Assembly: GCA_945881775.1 (NCBI GenBank)
Contig: CAMCVE010000003.1
Location: forward strand, 105,222-169,221
Direction of reading: 5' to 3'
DNA length: 64,000 bases
Source: Bacteriovorax stolpii
GTDB lineage: Bacteria; Bdellovibrionota; UBA2428
Numbering within the stretch: position 1 is the first letter of the stretch; the number at the start of each line of letters is the position of its first letter. A program made the translations under genes and the position numbers. A model generated the notes under the pieces. The model saw only the letters and a list, made by a program, of their open reading frames with translations, made no database searches and was not told the DNA's origin. Shown piece by piece: positions 50,604 to 59,075 of this stretch.

Positions 50604-51683
50604 TCACAGGTTGAACATGTATTCGGGGATCGACACGATATATTTAAGGTTAAAGCTCCATCGCAGATACATTTTTATCGGCAGCGAGGCCATGATGAGA
50701 ACGAGGACAATCATCAACGAATAACGAACTAAACCCATCTCTTCATAGAGCTTCTTGAGGAAAGTCTTGGCGAGCAAGGGAGGGATGACAGACATATAGA
50801 GCACCGTGAGAATAATGCCGACAGACTCACGAACGAGAATATTCGAGGGAAGCCCTATATTGAACAACTGTACCCACACGATTTCAGAGAGGTTGATGTT
50901 GGCAAGCGCCACAACCTTGTGACTGTCCCAATACTCAAAAGGACCAAAGAAGTTCCATCCGGGACCCCGCATGAAGGTGCCGAGAAAAATCAACGCGATC
51001 CACAAGACAACAAAACCAAATCCCCACACCCAAAGCGCCCAAAAGCGTTCCTTGATGGTGTAGTAGCCATTGCCCTTGGGGTTCATGTCAAAGTACGGCA
51101 TCGCGATAAGGCCGACAACAATCAAGCCGGGTAAGATCACGCCTGCCATCCACGGATCGTAGTAGACAAGAATTTCTTGGAGTCCGAGGAAGTACCAAGG
51201 AGCCTTGGCGATTGCTGGAGTGACCCCAGCGTTCGCGGGATCCTCGAGAGGAGCTTTGAGAATAACGGACCATCCTACGAGGAAAGCCGTGAAGAGAACC
51301 ATACAAATAAGCTCGGAATAAACGAGATCGGGCCAGGTGTAGACGCGTTTATCCGACTCCTGCTTTTCGAGATTAGGCAGGCCCTCGGCCATGAGGTCGT
51401 CGTTGAGGAGTCCACGGCGCATCGCGAGCCAGAAGAAAAAGCCAACACTGTAAATCATGATCCAGATGGGTACGTTGTCGGGCTTGAGAGCTTCTTTGGC
51501 AAAATTGGGGTCAAAAAGTGCAGCGCCGAGCGCGATCACCGACAAAATTGTCACCGTCTTAATGAACTTGGGTGCCGTCCAAATTCGGTAGTACTTCATG
51601 ATTAGCACCCACAGGACAACGGCACCCGTGAAGAAAATTGTGGGGTTACTTAGAAAGTTGACGACGTCCTTAAGCCATTCCAT
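50604..51683 (-). CDS. Cytochrome b C-terminal (subunit IV-like) protein of bc complex
   Basis: A 359-residue integral membrane protein with about eight hydrophobic segments. The stretch KAPWYFLGLQEILVYYDPW matches the subunit IV/cytochrome b C-terminal region, with APWY in place of PEWY at the quinol-oxidation site. Extra N-terminal helices (MEWLKDVVNFLSNPTIFF and after) are not part of PetD (~160 residues). Together with the N-terminal b gene (24 bp upstream) it forms a split cytochrome b. The octahaem gene is 12 bp downstream. Confidence 0.83.
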   Translation of the reverse strand: MEWLKDVVNFLSNPTIFFTGAVVLWVLIMKYYRIWTAPKFIKTVTILSVIALGAALFDPNFAKEALKPDNVPIWIMIYSVGFFFWLAMRRGLLNDDLMAEGLPNLEKQESDKRVYTWPDLVYSELICMVLFTAFLVGWSVILKAPLEDPANAGVTPAIAKAPWYFLGLQEILVYYDPWMAGVILPGLIVVGLIAMPYFDMNPKGNGYYTIKERFWALWVWGFGFVVLWIALIFLGTFMRGPGWNFFGPFEYWDSHKVVALANINLSEIVWVQLFNIGLPSNILVRESVGIILTVLYMSVIPPLLAKTFLKKLYEEMGLVRYSLMIVLVLIMASLPIKMYLRWSFNLKYIVSIPEYMFNL

Positions 51684-51706
51684 TTTACGAATTCCTCACG
51701 GCCCCA

Positions 51707-52492
51707 TCAAAGGGGACCGGAGATCCCCCCATCCTTGCGAACGCGCCAGAAGTGGACGGCGATCAACATCGCCGCCACAAAAGGAAGAGCGATGCAGTGA
51801 AGAACGTAGAATCGCAGCAAGGTTGCTTCGCCGATGAAACGGCCCGCGAGGAGTCCGAACTTTGCGTCGTTTCCGGAGTGGACAAGAGAGATATCGCCAA
51901 TCTTGAGAAGCATCGTTCCGGGACCTTCGACACCAGCAAACGGAGTCGCGGCACCCATGTTTGCGCCGACGGTGATCGCCCAAATCGCGAGCTGGTCCCA
52001 AGGCAGCAGATACCCCGTGAAGGACAGGAGCATCGTGAGAACGAGCAAGATCACGCCCACTCCCCAATTGAATTCGCGTGGCGGCTTATAAGAACCTGTC
52101 ATAAAGACGCGGAACATGTGCAACCAGACGGTGATCACCATGGAGTGCGCACCCCAACGGTGAATCTCGCGGAGGATCCCGAGTGGCACGTGTTCGCGAA
52201 GAGCGATGATGTCGTTGTAGGCGAACTCGAGAGTCGGCCGGTAGTAGAACATGAGCAAGATGCCGGTGACCGATTCAACGAGGAAGATGAAGAAGGTCAG
52301 TCCCCCCATGCACCACGTGAAGGACATGCGCACACCCGACTTGCGAGTCTTAACAGGATGCAAGTGAAGAGCGACGTTCGAGAGAACCGCGAGAGACTGG
52401 TCGCGTGGATTGTCGGGCGTTCCGTGACGGAAAATAGATTTCCAGACTTGTGTGTCAGTGACGTAGTTCCAAAGCTTTTTGAGAGGATTCAT
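51707..52492 (-). CDS. Cytochrome b (N-terminal b6-type) of menaquinol-cytochrome c reductase
   Basis: A 261-residue cytochrome b6-type protein with four main membrane helices carrying two b haems. Haem-ligand His residues are visible in EIHRWGAHSMVITVWLHMF (helix B) and LHCIALPFVAAMLIAVHFW (helix D). TGYLLPWDQLAIWAITV is the conserved loop before the Qo site. A cytoplasmic N-terminus with LHLHPVK precedes helix A. It lies 19 bp after the Rieske gene and 23 bp before the C-terminal half, so cytochrome b is split in two polypeptides as in b6f complexes. Confidence 0.92.
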   Translation of the reverse strand: MNPLKKLWNYVTDTQVWKSIFRHGTPDNPRDQSLAVLSNVALHLHPVKTRKSGVRMSFTWCMGGLTFFIFLVESVTGILLMFYYRPTLEFAYNDIIALREHVPLGILREIHRWGAHSMVITVWLHMFRVFMTGSYKPPREFNWGVGVILLVLTMLLSFTGYLLPWDQLAIWAITVGANMGAATPFAGVEGPGTMLLKIGDISLVHSGNDAKFGLLAGRFIGEATLLRFYVLHCIALPFVAAMLIAVHFWRVRKDGGISGPL

Positions 52493-52511
52493 TTTCTTAG
52501 TTCGCGCCTTC

Positions 52512-53009
52512 TTAAACTTTCAGGAGGAAATCAGGGTCATTCCATTGATTGACATCACGAATCTTACGGGACTTGTCGATGCGAAGATTGCCGGTGTCAT
52601 CCAGCGCAAGAGAATAGCGCTCGAGAGGACGCGGAGCTGGGCCTTCAAAGTGCTGGCCCGTAGGACGGAAACCGCTGCCGTGGCAGGGACATTTAAATTT
52701 TTTCTCGGAGGAAAGCCAGTTCGGTGTGCATCCAAGATGAGTGCACACGGTAGAGAGAACATAAAATCCCTCAGGACTACGGACAATCCACACGTTTTGA
52801 GTGTCTTTGAAACGTTCGTCGACGCCGGGGCCGTACTCGTCAGGTTTACCCGCACGAAAAGACATGGGTTTTTCGAAGAGGACGTTGGGGAACAAGAAGC
52901 GGCCCAACAAAGTTGCGATCGCACCTAGAGCAATACTGAAGGTGGCCCAACCCACCCAAAACCAGTTTATAAATTCTCTTCGCGTGAGACCTTCGTCGGT
53001 ATCGGCCAT
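52512..53009 (-). CDS. Rieske [2Fe-2S] iron-sulfur protein
   Basis: The Rieske subunit transfers one electron from quinol to the cytochrome c part. An N-terminal twin-Arg-like TRREFINWFW sequence and membrane helix (about 18-38) precede a soluble domain with both cluster boxes: C89-T-H91-L-G-C94 and C107-P-C109-H110-G-S. The 165-residue length is usual. It is the first gene of the four-gene bc operon, with a good promoter directly upstream. Confidence 0.94.
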   Translation of the reverse strand: MADTDEGLTRREFINWFWVGWATFSIALGAIATLLGRFLFPNVLFEKPMSFRAGKPDEYGPGVDERFKDTQNVWIVRSPEGFYVLSTVCTHLGCTPNWLSSEKKFKCPCHGSGFRPTGQHFEGPAPRPLERYSLALDDTGNLRIDKSRKIRDVNQWNDPDFLLKV

Positions 53010-53036
53010 GCTCTCAGATGCTCCTCAAACTAGTTC

Positions 53037-53064
53037 ATTATAGCCTCGCCGAAATAACCATCAA
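53037..53064 (-). promoter_or_regulatory. Promoter of the Rieske/cytochrome b operon
   Basis: On the - strand, TTGATG (-35, plus 53059-53064) and consensus TATAAT (-10, plus 53037-53042) are 16 bp apart, 28 bp before the Rieske ATG. It lets the bc genes be transcribed apart from the upstream nuo genes. Confidence 0.7.
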
Positions 53065-53110
53065 TACAAGTTTAAGTCACTAGAAAATCTGAAACTTTCG
53101 CGCTGCAGCG

Positions 53111-54103
53111 TTAACGCGGTTTCAGTGCAGAGATCGCCGCTTGCCGAAGTTTCAAGTGGGGATGTTCGCGGGCGATCACGGCAAGCTTTTGTCTGAGTTC
53201 AGAGTCAGGACCCTCACCAATCAGGCGAAACGCTTGCTCCATACTAAGGAGCAGCGACTCCGTTAGGACCTCCGCTTCTTCACCTTCAATGTGCCCATCG
53301 CGACGCACTCTCGAGGAGAGCTCTAAGAGTTCAGTGAGCACCGGAGCGGCTTGCGGATCTAGCCATCTCCCGAGAGTGAAGCCAGCGTTCCAGCGCACGT
53401 CACTAACCGAGTCATTCCGAAGTTCGAGAACTCTCGGCCTGAAGAAATCTCGAGACTCGGGGCTTTGCGCGAGGACTCCAACGGTGAAGACCCCAGTCTT
53501 GCGCAGCGCAGGGTCATCCTCAGAAAGAACGCGAAGAAGCCGTTCCTCCGAAGTTCTAGGCAAAGGAGTTTGGATGCGAGCCAAAGCAAGCAGAATGGGA
53601 ATTTGGAGCTCTCTCCACTCGCCAACGGGGATCTCGTTGAGCAAGGCTTCAAGTTCTTGAAGTGCGGGAGGAGAAAACCGGCTGAATCCCATCACCGTGA
53701 CGAGTCCGCCAAGGTAGGGAACATCACGCTCCTCCGTCCTCGAACTATCCCCCTTAAGAGCTGCTTTTACGATCTCAGCGAGGCGCTTGGATTGTAAGGG
53801 ATCCGGAGCGAGACGAGTGACATCGGTCTTTTGACCGCGACTTTCGTAAAGATGCAAGCGACGGGCCCATTCGAGAGCCGACATCCGCTTGGAATCTTGA
53901 CGTCCATCGAGGCTGCGAGAATACAGTTCCGTTGCCGACAGATCTTCTCTCGCAAGCCAACCAATGCCCCAAAAGATCGTGAGAAACACCAGCCCCACGA
54001 GCACCAAAAGAATACCAAGACTTTTGAAAGTCTTTTGAGGAGAGCCCGACTGCTCGGGTTTCCGAAACTCAGGAAGTTTTCGAGGGTCCTGTGTGTTGCT
54101 CAT
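53111..54103 (-). CDS. Membrane-anchored HEAT-repeat-like protein
   Basis: A 330-residue protein with one hydrophobic segment (about 26-52, LGILLVLVGLVFLTIFWGIG) and a helical body. Repeating blocks such as LRKTGVFTVGVLAQ, VRWNAGFTLGRWLD and LRQAAISALK have the spacing of HEAT repeats, with Arg/Asn-Ala-Gly at the turn. Its ATG overlaps the nuoI stop by 4 nt, so it is coupled to complex I. HEAT proteins often serve as assembly scaffolds; a role with complex I or the downstream bc complex is inference. Confidence 0.68.
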   Translation of the reverse strand: MSNTQDPRKLPEFRKPEQSGSPQKTFKSLGILLVLVGLVFLTIFWGIGWLAREDLSATELYSRSLDGRQDSKRMSALEWARRLHLYESRGQKTDVTRLAPDPLQSKRLAEIVKAALKGDSSRTEERDVPYLGGLVTVMGFSRFSPPALQELEALLNEIPVGEWRELQIPILLALARIQTPLPRTSEERLLRVLSEDDPALRKTGVFTVGVLAQSPESRDFFRPRVLELRNDSVSDVRWNAGFTLGRWLDPQAAPVLTELLELSSRVRRDGHIEGEEAEVLTESLLLSMEQAFRLIGEGPDSELRQKLAVIAREHPHLKLRQAAISALKPR

Positions 54104-54633
54104 CCCTTGGGCAGCGGATTTTCATCTTTAAAATTGAGGTAATCGTAAATGAGATTGTCGCGGTCAAACTTCGAATACTCGTATTCAGTGGTGTGCACGA
54201 TACACTCCGTGGGACACACTTCGGTGCAGAGACCGCAGAAACAACAAAGCGCTTCGTCGATGTCGAAACGAAGAAGCTTCAGCTTAACGGGCTTCGAGCC
54301 GAACTCTGCAGGTGTCCGAGCCTCGGGATTTTCGTCCTCGGACTTCTTACGACTCTCAATGGTGATGCATTCTACGGGGCAAATAACGGCGCACTGATTG
54401 CAAGCAATGCACCCATCTTGATGCATGAAAAGGCGGTTGCGAGAAATCGAAGGAATGTCGTCCTTGATCTCGGGATAGCTGATTGTTACAGGGCCTGCAC
54501 CATAGTCGTAGCCACCGCGTACTTTGCGGAACCCCTGGGTTTTTAGAAAAGAACGTCCGGTGACCCGCATGCCTTTGTAGGTTGAAGTCACGGCGTCGTA
54601 GATATTTTGGAAATATTCGCGAATCGGATTCAT
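54100..54633 (-). CDS. nuoI: NADH-quinone oxidoreductase subunit I
   Basis: NuoI holds clusters N6a and N6b of complex I's peripheral arm. Two 4Fe-4S ferredoxin motifs are present: CIACNQCAVICPVECI and CCFCGLCTEVCPTECI. The 177-residue length fits. Its ATG overlaps the nuoD stop by 1 nt (TGATG), so translation is coupled. nuoE, F, G and H are not between nuoD and nuoI as in E. coli. Confidence 0.95.
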   Translation of the reverse strand: MNPIREYFQNIYDAVTSTYKGMRVTGRSFLKTQGFRKVRGGYDYGAGPVTISYPEIKDDIPSISRNRLFMHQDGCIACNQCAVICPVECITIESRKKSEDENPEARTPAEFGSKPVKLKLLRFDIDEALCCFCGLCTEVCPTECIVHTTEYEYSKFDRDNLIYDYLNFKDENPLPKG

Positions 54634-55781
54634 CAGCGGTCCACCTCTCCCAAAACAATATCAATACTACCTAAGTAAGAAACAACATCGGCGATCATCA
54701 TGCCGCGGCACATTTCATCGAGAGAACTCGTCGCAATAAAGCACGGCGACTTGGCTTTCACTCGCCATGGCTTTTTGCTTCCATCTGCAACAATGTGGTA
54801 ACCCAAGTTGCCACGCGGACATTCTGTCTCCATGTAAATTTCACCGACAGGCTTGGGAGACTTAGCGACTTTTCCCATCGCATCTCCGGCAGGGAGAGCC
54901 TCCACGGCTTGAGAGATGATTCGAAGCGACTGGTACATCTCTTTTACTCGGACGAAGTAGCGATTCCAACAATCACCCACCGTCCCGCGCTCAGCAAGCC
55001 CGACACAGACGTCGAACTCATACTTGTCGTACCCCGAGTAGGGAGCATCACGGCGGATATCCACGTCAATGCCACTTCCTCGGAGATTGGGTCCACTGAA
55101 ACCGTATGAAATCGCTGCTTCTCCCGTCACGATTCCGACGTTCGTCGTCCGACTCACGAAAATAGAATTGTAGGTAAGAAGCTCGTTGAACTCATCGAGA
55201 CAAGGTTTGAGGTATTTCACAAAATCCTTGATCTTATCGAGCACTCCAGGACTGAGGTCGCGACTCACGCCGCCGGGTCGAATGTAATTGTACAGCAAGC
55301 GAGCGCCGCAGATCTCTTCAAAAAGACGCAGCACATGTTCACGGTCGCGGAAGGCATTGATAAAGGGAGCAAAGCCACCCATATCGAGTCCGTAAGTCGC
55401 TACCGCCAGCAGATGCGAAGCAATACGCTGCAGTTCGCACACAATGACTCGAATGCCTTGGGCGCGTTCGGGGGCTTCGAAGCCTAGGAGTTTTTCGACG
55501 GCGAGGACGTAACCGAGTTCCTGACTCATCGCCGCGATGTAGTCCATTCGATCTGTGAAAGGAATGACCTGGACGTATTCGCGGCTTTCCGAATGTTTCT
55601 CAAAACAACGATGCAAATATCCAATGTCGGGATAAGCCGCGCGAATGACTTCGCCGTCGGAATGAATCTGAAGGCGCAAAACACCATGAGTCGACGGGTG
55701 CTGGGGACCCATGTTGATGGTGAGCTCTTCGGTCTTTAGACCCACCGTTTCTTCGTTCTGAGGTGAAGTAAAATCTTGCAT
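54633..55781 (-). CDS. nuoD: NADH-quinone oxidoreductase subunit D
   Basis: NuoD (49-kDa homologue) lines the quinone site. Hallmarks include INMGPQHPSTHGVLRLQ with the quinone-binding His, GYLHRCFEKHSESREY, and TECPRGNLGYHIVADGSKKPWR; the C-terminal MIADVVSYLGSIDIVLGEVDR is the family ending. The 382-residue length is standard. It starts 21 bp after nuoC and overlaps nuoI. Confidence 0.96.
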   Translation of the reverse strand: MQDFTSPQNEETVGLKTEELTINMGPQHPSTHGVLRLQIHSDGEVIRAAYPDIGYLHRCFEKHSESREYVQVIPFTDRMDYIAAMSQELGYVLAVEKLLGFEAPERAQGIRVIVCELQRIASHLLAVATYGLDMGGFAPFINAFRDREHVLRLFEEICGARLLYNYIRPGGVSRDLSPGVLDKIKDFVKYLKPCLDEFNELLTYNSIFVSRTTNVGIVTGEAAISYGFSGPNLRGSGIDVDIRRDAPYSGYDKYEFDVCVGLAERGTVGDCWNRYFVRVKEMYQSLRIISQAVEALPAGDAMGKVAKSPKPVGEIYMETECPRGNLGYHIVADGSKKPWRVKAKSPCFIATSSLDEMCRGMMIADVVSYLGSIDIVLGEVDR

Positions 55782-55802
55782 GATTCGTCTCTTTCCTGAG
55801 GT

Positions 55803-56411
55803 TTAGAGCGGAACCTTCATCCCGTTGTACTCTTCGGGGAACTCGTAGTCCTTGCGAAGCGGATGCCCCACCCAATCGGGCGGCAAGAGAATGCGTTTGT
55901 GATTCGGATGACCTTCGAAGTGAACCCCGAGCATGTCGAAGCATTCGCGCTCATACCAATTTGCAGCTCGAAAAAGTCCCGTCACAGAAGCGACCTTCGG
56001 AGCAGAACGATCCAGGCGCACTTTCACCATCACATGATGACGATGCACATAAGACTGAACGACGTACACAACTTCAATGACGTTCGAGGCCTTTAACAAC
56101 GACTCGGTACCTTCGGCTCTTGGTGGATAGTCCACTGCAGAAACCACGTTGAGATTGCTGCAGTAGAACCGCTCATCATCACGTAGGAATTTTAGAATCT
56201 CAACAATGTGAGAAGGCGAGACGACCACATACGGCGTCCCAACGTGCTCCTTCTCAACAAGAACAACACTGTCAGCGCCGATTTTTTGTCTCAACGCAGC
56301 TGCAACGTCGTCGATCGATTTCGGCACTGCGCTTCCCAAGACTTGAGGAACGGGTGCAACAGGATTACTGTGATAGGTGCGTGTCGCGATTTGGCCTTTT
56401 GATTCGCTCAT
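55803..56411 (-). CDS. nuoC: NADH-quinone oxidoreductase subunit C
   Basis: NuoC (30-kDa homologue) binds NuoD in the peripheral arm. The 202-residue protein has the family segment ANWYERECFDMLGVHFEGHP followed by RILLPPDWVGHPLRKDYEFP, with a less conserved N-terminus rich in Pro/Val. It is the first gene of the nuoC-D-I-HEAT cluster. GGAGG-like sites precede the ATG. The spacer to the divergent plsC gene is 106 bp. Confidence 0.94.
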   Translation of the reverse strand: MSESKGQIATRTYHSNPVAPVPQVLGSAVPKSIDDVAAALRQKIGADSVVLVEKEHVGTPYVVVSPSHIVEILKFLRDDERFYCSNLNVVSAVDYPPRAEGTESLLKASNVIEVVYVVQSYVHRHHVMVKVRLDRSAPKVASVTGLFRAANWYERECFDMLGVHFEGHPNHKRILLPPDWVGHPLRKDYEFPEEYNGMKVPL

Positions 56412-56517
56412 TTACACTCGAGATCTCCAGCCTCCCAAATTACTTGGGGACTTCCGTCTTTACAAGTCCGCGTCAAAAATGAAAAACATTTGAAAGCAGA
56501 GCGACATAACCCCACCT

Positions 56518-57303
56518 ATGAGAACATCACCCAATCTCTTCTATCGCCGCCTTGGCGGCGTGATCATGGCCTTTCTTCGAACGTTTCAGGCGACCCAGAA
56601 AATGCGGGCCCTCAAAAACCACGCGAAGTCCTATGCCTGGGACGCCCCTGAAGTGCAGCAAATCACCCGCGAATGGGCCCAGGGCGTCCTTAAAGACCTT
56701 AACGTTAGCGTCAATGTTGAAGGGAAGCCCACGACTGAGGCTGCAATATTTGTCGGCAATCACCTCAGCTACATCGACATCATCGCCCTGTATTCCGTTC
56801 AGCATCTTTGTTTCGTTGCGAAATCCGAAGTCGGAACCTGGCCCATCATCGGCGAAGGCACTCGGATTGCAGGTTCGATTTTTGTCGAACGGGGCTCACC
56901 CCGCTCGCGCATCGAGACCGCAGAGACCCTGGGACGCGTGGTCGCAGAAGAGGGCCGAAAGGTTTGTATTTTCCCCGAGGGCACCACAAGTATCGAAGGC
57001 AAGAACTGGCGGCGGGGCGTTTTCCGCGTGGCCCAGGACAAAAAGCTCATCATGCAACCGATGGGCTTTGTCTACGAGCCGATCCGCCGAGCGGCCTACA
57101 TCGATGACGACACTCTGTTTTTTCACATGTGGCACTTGATCCAAGCTGAGCCAACTACGCTCACAATCCGCTTCTTTGAGCCAAGACAGATCGAGAGCGC
57201 GGATGAGGACATGTCCGCGATGCAAAAAGAGGTGCGAGCTTGGGTCGACGTGCGTCTTAAAGAACAGGGATATTTCGAAAGTGATGTAGGCTACCTCGAA
57301 TGA
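56518..57303 (+). CDS. Lysophospholipid (1-acyl-glycerol-3-phosphate) acyltransferase-like
   Basis: A 261-residue PlsC-family acyltransferase. The catalytic His/Asp box is NHLSYIDIIAL and the substrate box FPEGTTSIEGKNWRRGVF. SEVGTWPIIGEG lies between them. No strong membrane helix is seen, only a hydrophobic N-terminal portion (GGVIMAFLRTF). Its stop overlaps the second acyltransferase ATG by 4 nt. Which lysolipid it uses is not decidable. Confidence 0.86.
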   Translation: MRTSPNLFYRRLGGVIMAFLRTFQATQKMRALKNHAKSYAWDAPEVQQITREWAQGVLKDLNVSVNVEGKPTTEAAIFVGNHLSYIDIIALYSVQHLCFVAKSEVGTWPIIGEGTRIAGSIFVERGSPRSRIETAETLGRVVAEEGRKVCIFPEGTTSIEGKNWRRGVFRVAQDKKLIMQPMGFVYEPIRRAAYIDDDTLFFHMWHLIQAEPTTLTIRFFEPRQIESADEDMSAMQKEVRAWVDVRLKEQGYFESDVGYLE

Positions 57304-58067
57304 AGATCGAGACTCGCGACCTCCGAACAAAATTGCTCGCCTCGCTGGCTCTTTCCCGAGCATCGCTGGCCACCGTGCAAACGGGAGCAAAAATTTCGAA
57401 GCATTTTACTATTGGGGGAAATGAACCAAGTGATCCTCAACTCCGGCACGACCTGAAAACCTGGGCTCAGAAGATTTGCAGAGCTTTTGACGTGAGAGTT
57501 AGCGTCCGTGGTGAGCCCATGGAAACAGGAGCTGGGATACTTGTCGGAAATCACATGAGCTACGTCGACGTTCCAGTACTTATGTCGATGGAGCCGCTGA
57601 GTTTTGTCGCTAAGGCAGAAGTCAGATCGTGGCCTATCATTGGCTCAGCAGCCGCAGGGTTTGGCGTGATTTTTATCGAACGCAGCTCCGAAAAGTCACG
57701 CAAGGATACGAGCGAAACACTTCGCAAAGCCATCCGCGAAGACAATCGGCGCGTGGTTGTTTTTCCCGAAGGGACGACCAGTCTCAGGGGGCTGCCCTGG
57801 CGAGCTGGGGTCTTTAAACTTGCTCAGGAGCACCAGCTTCCGATGCAGGCCATGTCGATCTGCTACCTACCGGCTGAGCCTCTCGCTTTCGAATCTCCCT
57901 CGATGCTTGAACACGTGATGAAGCTCCCAGAAGCAGGACCGATCGAAGCGATTGTGACGTTCGGACCAAGCTTTTTTGTGAATGACTTTTTGAAGGACTT
58001 TGCGCATTGGGAGGCCTGGAACAAAGGAGTCCTTACCAAAGAACTGAAGTCTCAGGGCATTGTTTAG
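57300..58067 (+). CDS. Second tandem PlsC-family acyltransferase
   Basis: A 255-residue paralogue of the preceding protein. The catalytic box is NHMSYVDVPVL and the second box VFPEGTTSLRGLPWRAGVFKL; AEVRSWPIIGSA matches the same intermediate motif as its neighbour. The ATGA overlap makes the pair a coupled two-gene operon, probably from a local duplication. Different N-termini suggest different substrates or partners. Confidence 0.86.
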   Translation: MKIETRDLRTKLLASLALSRASLATVQTGAKISKHFTIGGNEPSDPQLRHDLKTWAQKICRAFDVRVSVRGEPMETGAGILVGNHMSYVDVPVLMSMEPLSFVAKAEVRSWPIIGSAAAGFGVIFIERSSEKSRKDTSETLRKAIREDNRRVVVFPEGTTSLRGLPWRAGVFKLAQEHQLPMQAMSICYLPAEPLAFESPSMLEHVMKLPEAGPIEAIVTFGPSFFVNDFLKDFAHWEAWNKGVLTKELKSQGIV

Positions 58068-58212
58068 GCGGCTTAGCTATTTCCATACTGACCCAACGCA
58101 TTGTAGCTCGCTATTCGGATCGTATGAGCCATTCACTTAGCATCGGAAAGTCTCCCAAATAGAACTCGCGAAGAGGGGGACCTTTTCTTGCTCGTTTTGG
58201 ACTTTTTTCGAC

Positions 58213-58241
58213 GTCGCTTCCGCCCCGGAGGCAGAAGCGAC
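58213..58241. repeat. Hairpin in the plsC/sdhB convergent spacer
   Basis: GTCGCTTC and GAAGCGAC arms with an inner GCC/GGC pair around CCGGA form a strong stem. T-rich sequence lies on the left side for the plus strand, so no canonical terminator polarity is obvious. It lies in the 187-bp gap between convergent acyltransferase and sdhB stops. Confidence 0.5.
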
Positions 58242-58254
58242 CTCAATTTAAAAC

Positions 58255-59061
58255 TTAGCTTTTGCGCGTCACTAGCATCGCGCGCAAATACTCGCGGTTC
58301 ATGCGAGCGATGTTCTCCAAGGTTATCTCCTTGGGACATGCTGCTTCGCAGGCACCCGTGTTGGTGCAATTTCCGAAGCCCTCGATATCCATCTGCTTCA
58401 CCATGCCCAGGACTCGATCCGTGCGCTCGGGCTGCCCCTGAGGCAGAAGCGCAAAATGAGAGACCTTTGCCGACGTGAAGAGCATCGCGGACGCATTTTT
58501 ACAGGAAGCCACGCAAGCACCGCAACCGATACAGGCCGCCGCGTCCATCGCAAGATCCGCCGCGGTTTTAGAAATGAGAATCGAATTCGCATCAGGAGCG
58601 TTACCCGTGGAGACAGAAATAAATCCACCCGATGCTGTGATTCGATCGAATGCTGAGCGATTGATCGAAAGATCCTTGATAATCGGGAAGGCTTTAGCTC
58701 GAGCAGGCTCGATCACGATCGTATCGCCGTCCTGGAAACGGCGCATGTGGAGCTGACAAGTTGTGACACCACGATCAGGACCATGGGCGCTGCCGTTGAT
58801 CACCATGAGACAGGTTCCGCAAATGCCTTCGCGGCAATCGTGGTCGAAAGAGACCTGCTCAATACCAGCCTTAATGAGTTTCTGATTCAAGACATCCATC
58901 ATCTCGAGAAAGGACATGTCTGGAACGATGCCATCGACTTTGTACTCCTCGAAACGGCCTTCGGAATGAGGACCTGACTGACGCCATACCTTAAGAGTCA
59001 GAGTCATTGAAGCAGGGGCTTTTTGAGTGCTCGTTGCGCTGTGAGAATGATTTGCCGACAT
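58255..59061 (-). CDS. sdhB: Succinate dehydrogenase iron-sulfur subunit
   Basis: SdhB carries electrons from FAD to quinone through 2Fe-2S, 4Fe-4S and 3Fe-4S centres. The plant-type ferredoxin motif is [20 protein letters not shown]; then [13 protein letters not shown] and a C-terminal [17 protein letters not shown] for the other clusters. The 268-residue length and sequence style fit the non-classical B-type enzyme (epsilon/delta-proteobacteria, Bacteroides). Last gene of sdhCAB, 14 bp after sdhA. Confidence 0.95.
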   Translation of the reverse strand: MSANHSHSATSTQKAPASMTLTLKVWRQSGPHSEGRFEEYKVDGIVPDMSFLEMMDVLNQKLIKAGIEQVSFDHDCREGICGTCLMVINGSAHGPDRGVTTCQLHMRRFQDGDTIVIEPARAKAFPIIKDLSINRSAFDRITASGGFISVSTGNAPDANSILISKTAADLAMDAAACIGCGACVASCKNASAMLFTSAKVSHFALLPQGQPERTDRVLGMVKQMDIEGFGNCTNTGACEAACPKEITLENIARMNREYLRAMLVTRKS

Positions 59062-59075
59062 AATACGCTTGCTCC

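Noticed and set aside
51752..52552. 266-codon plus-strand frame
   Set aside because: Antisense to cytochrome b; charged, low-complexity product, and the b haem motifs on the other strand are decisive.
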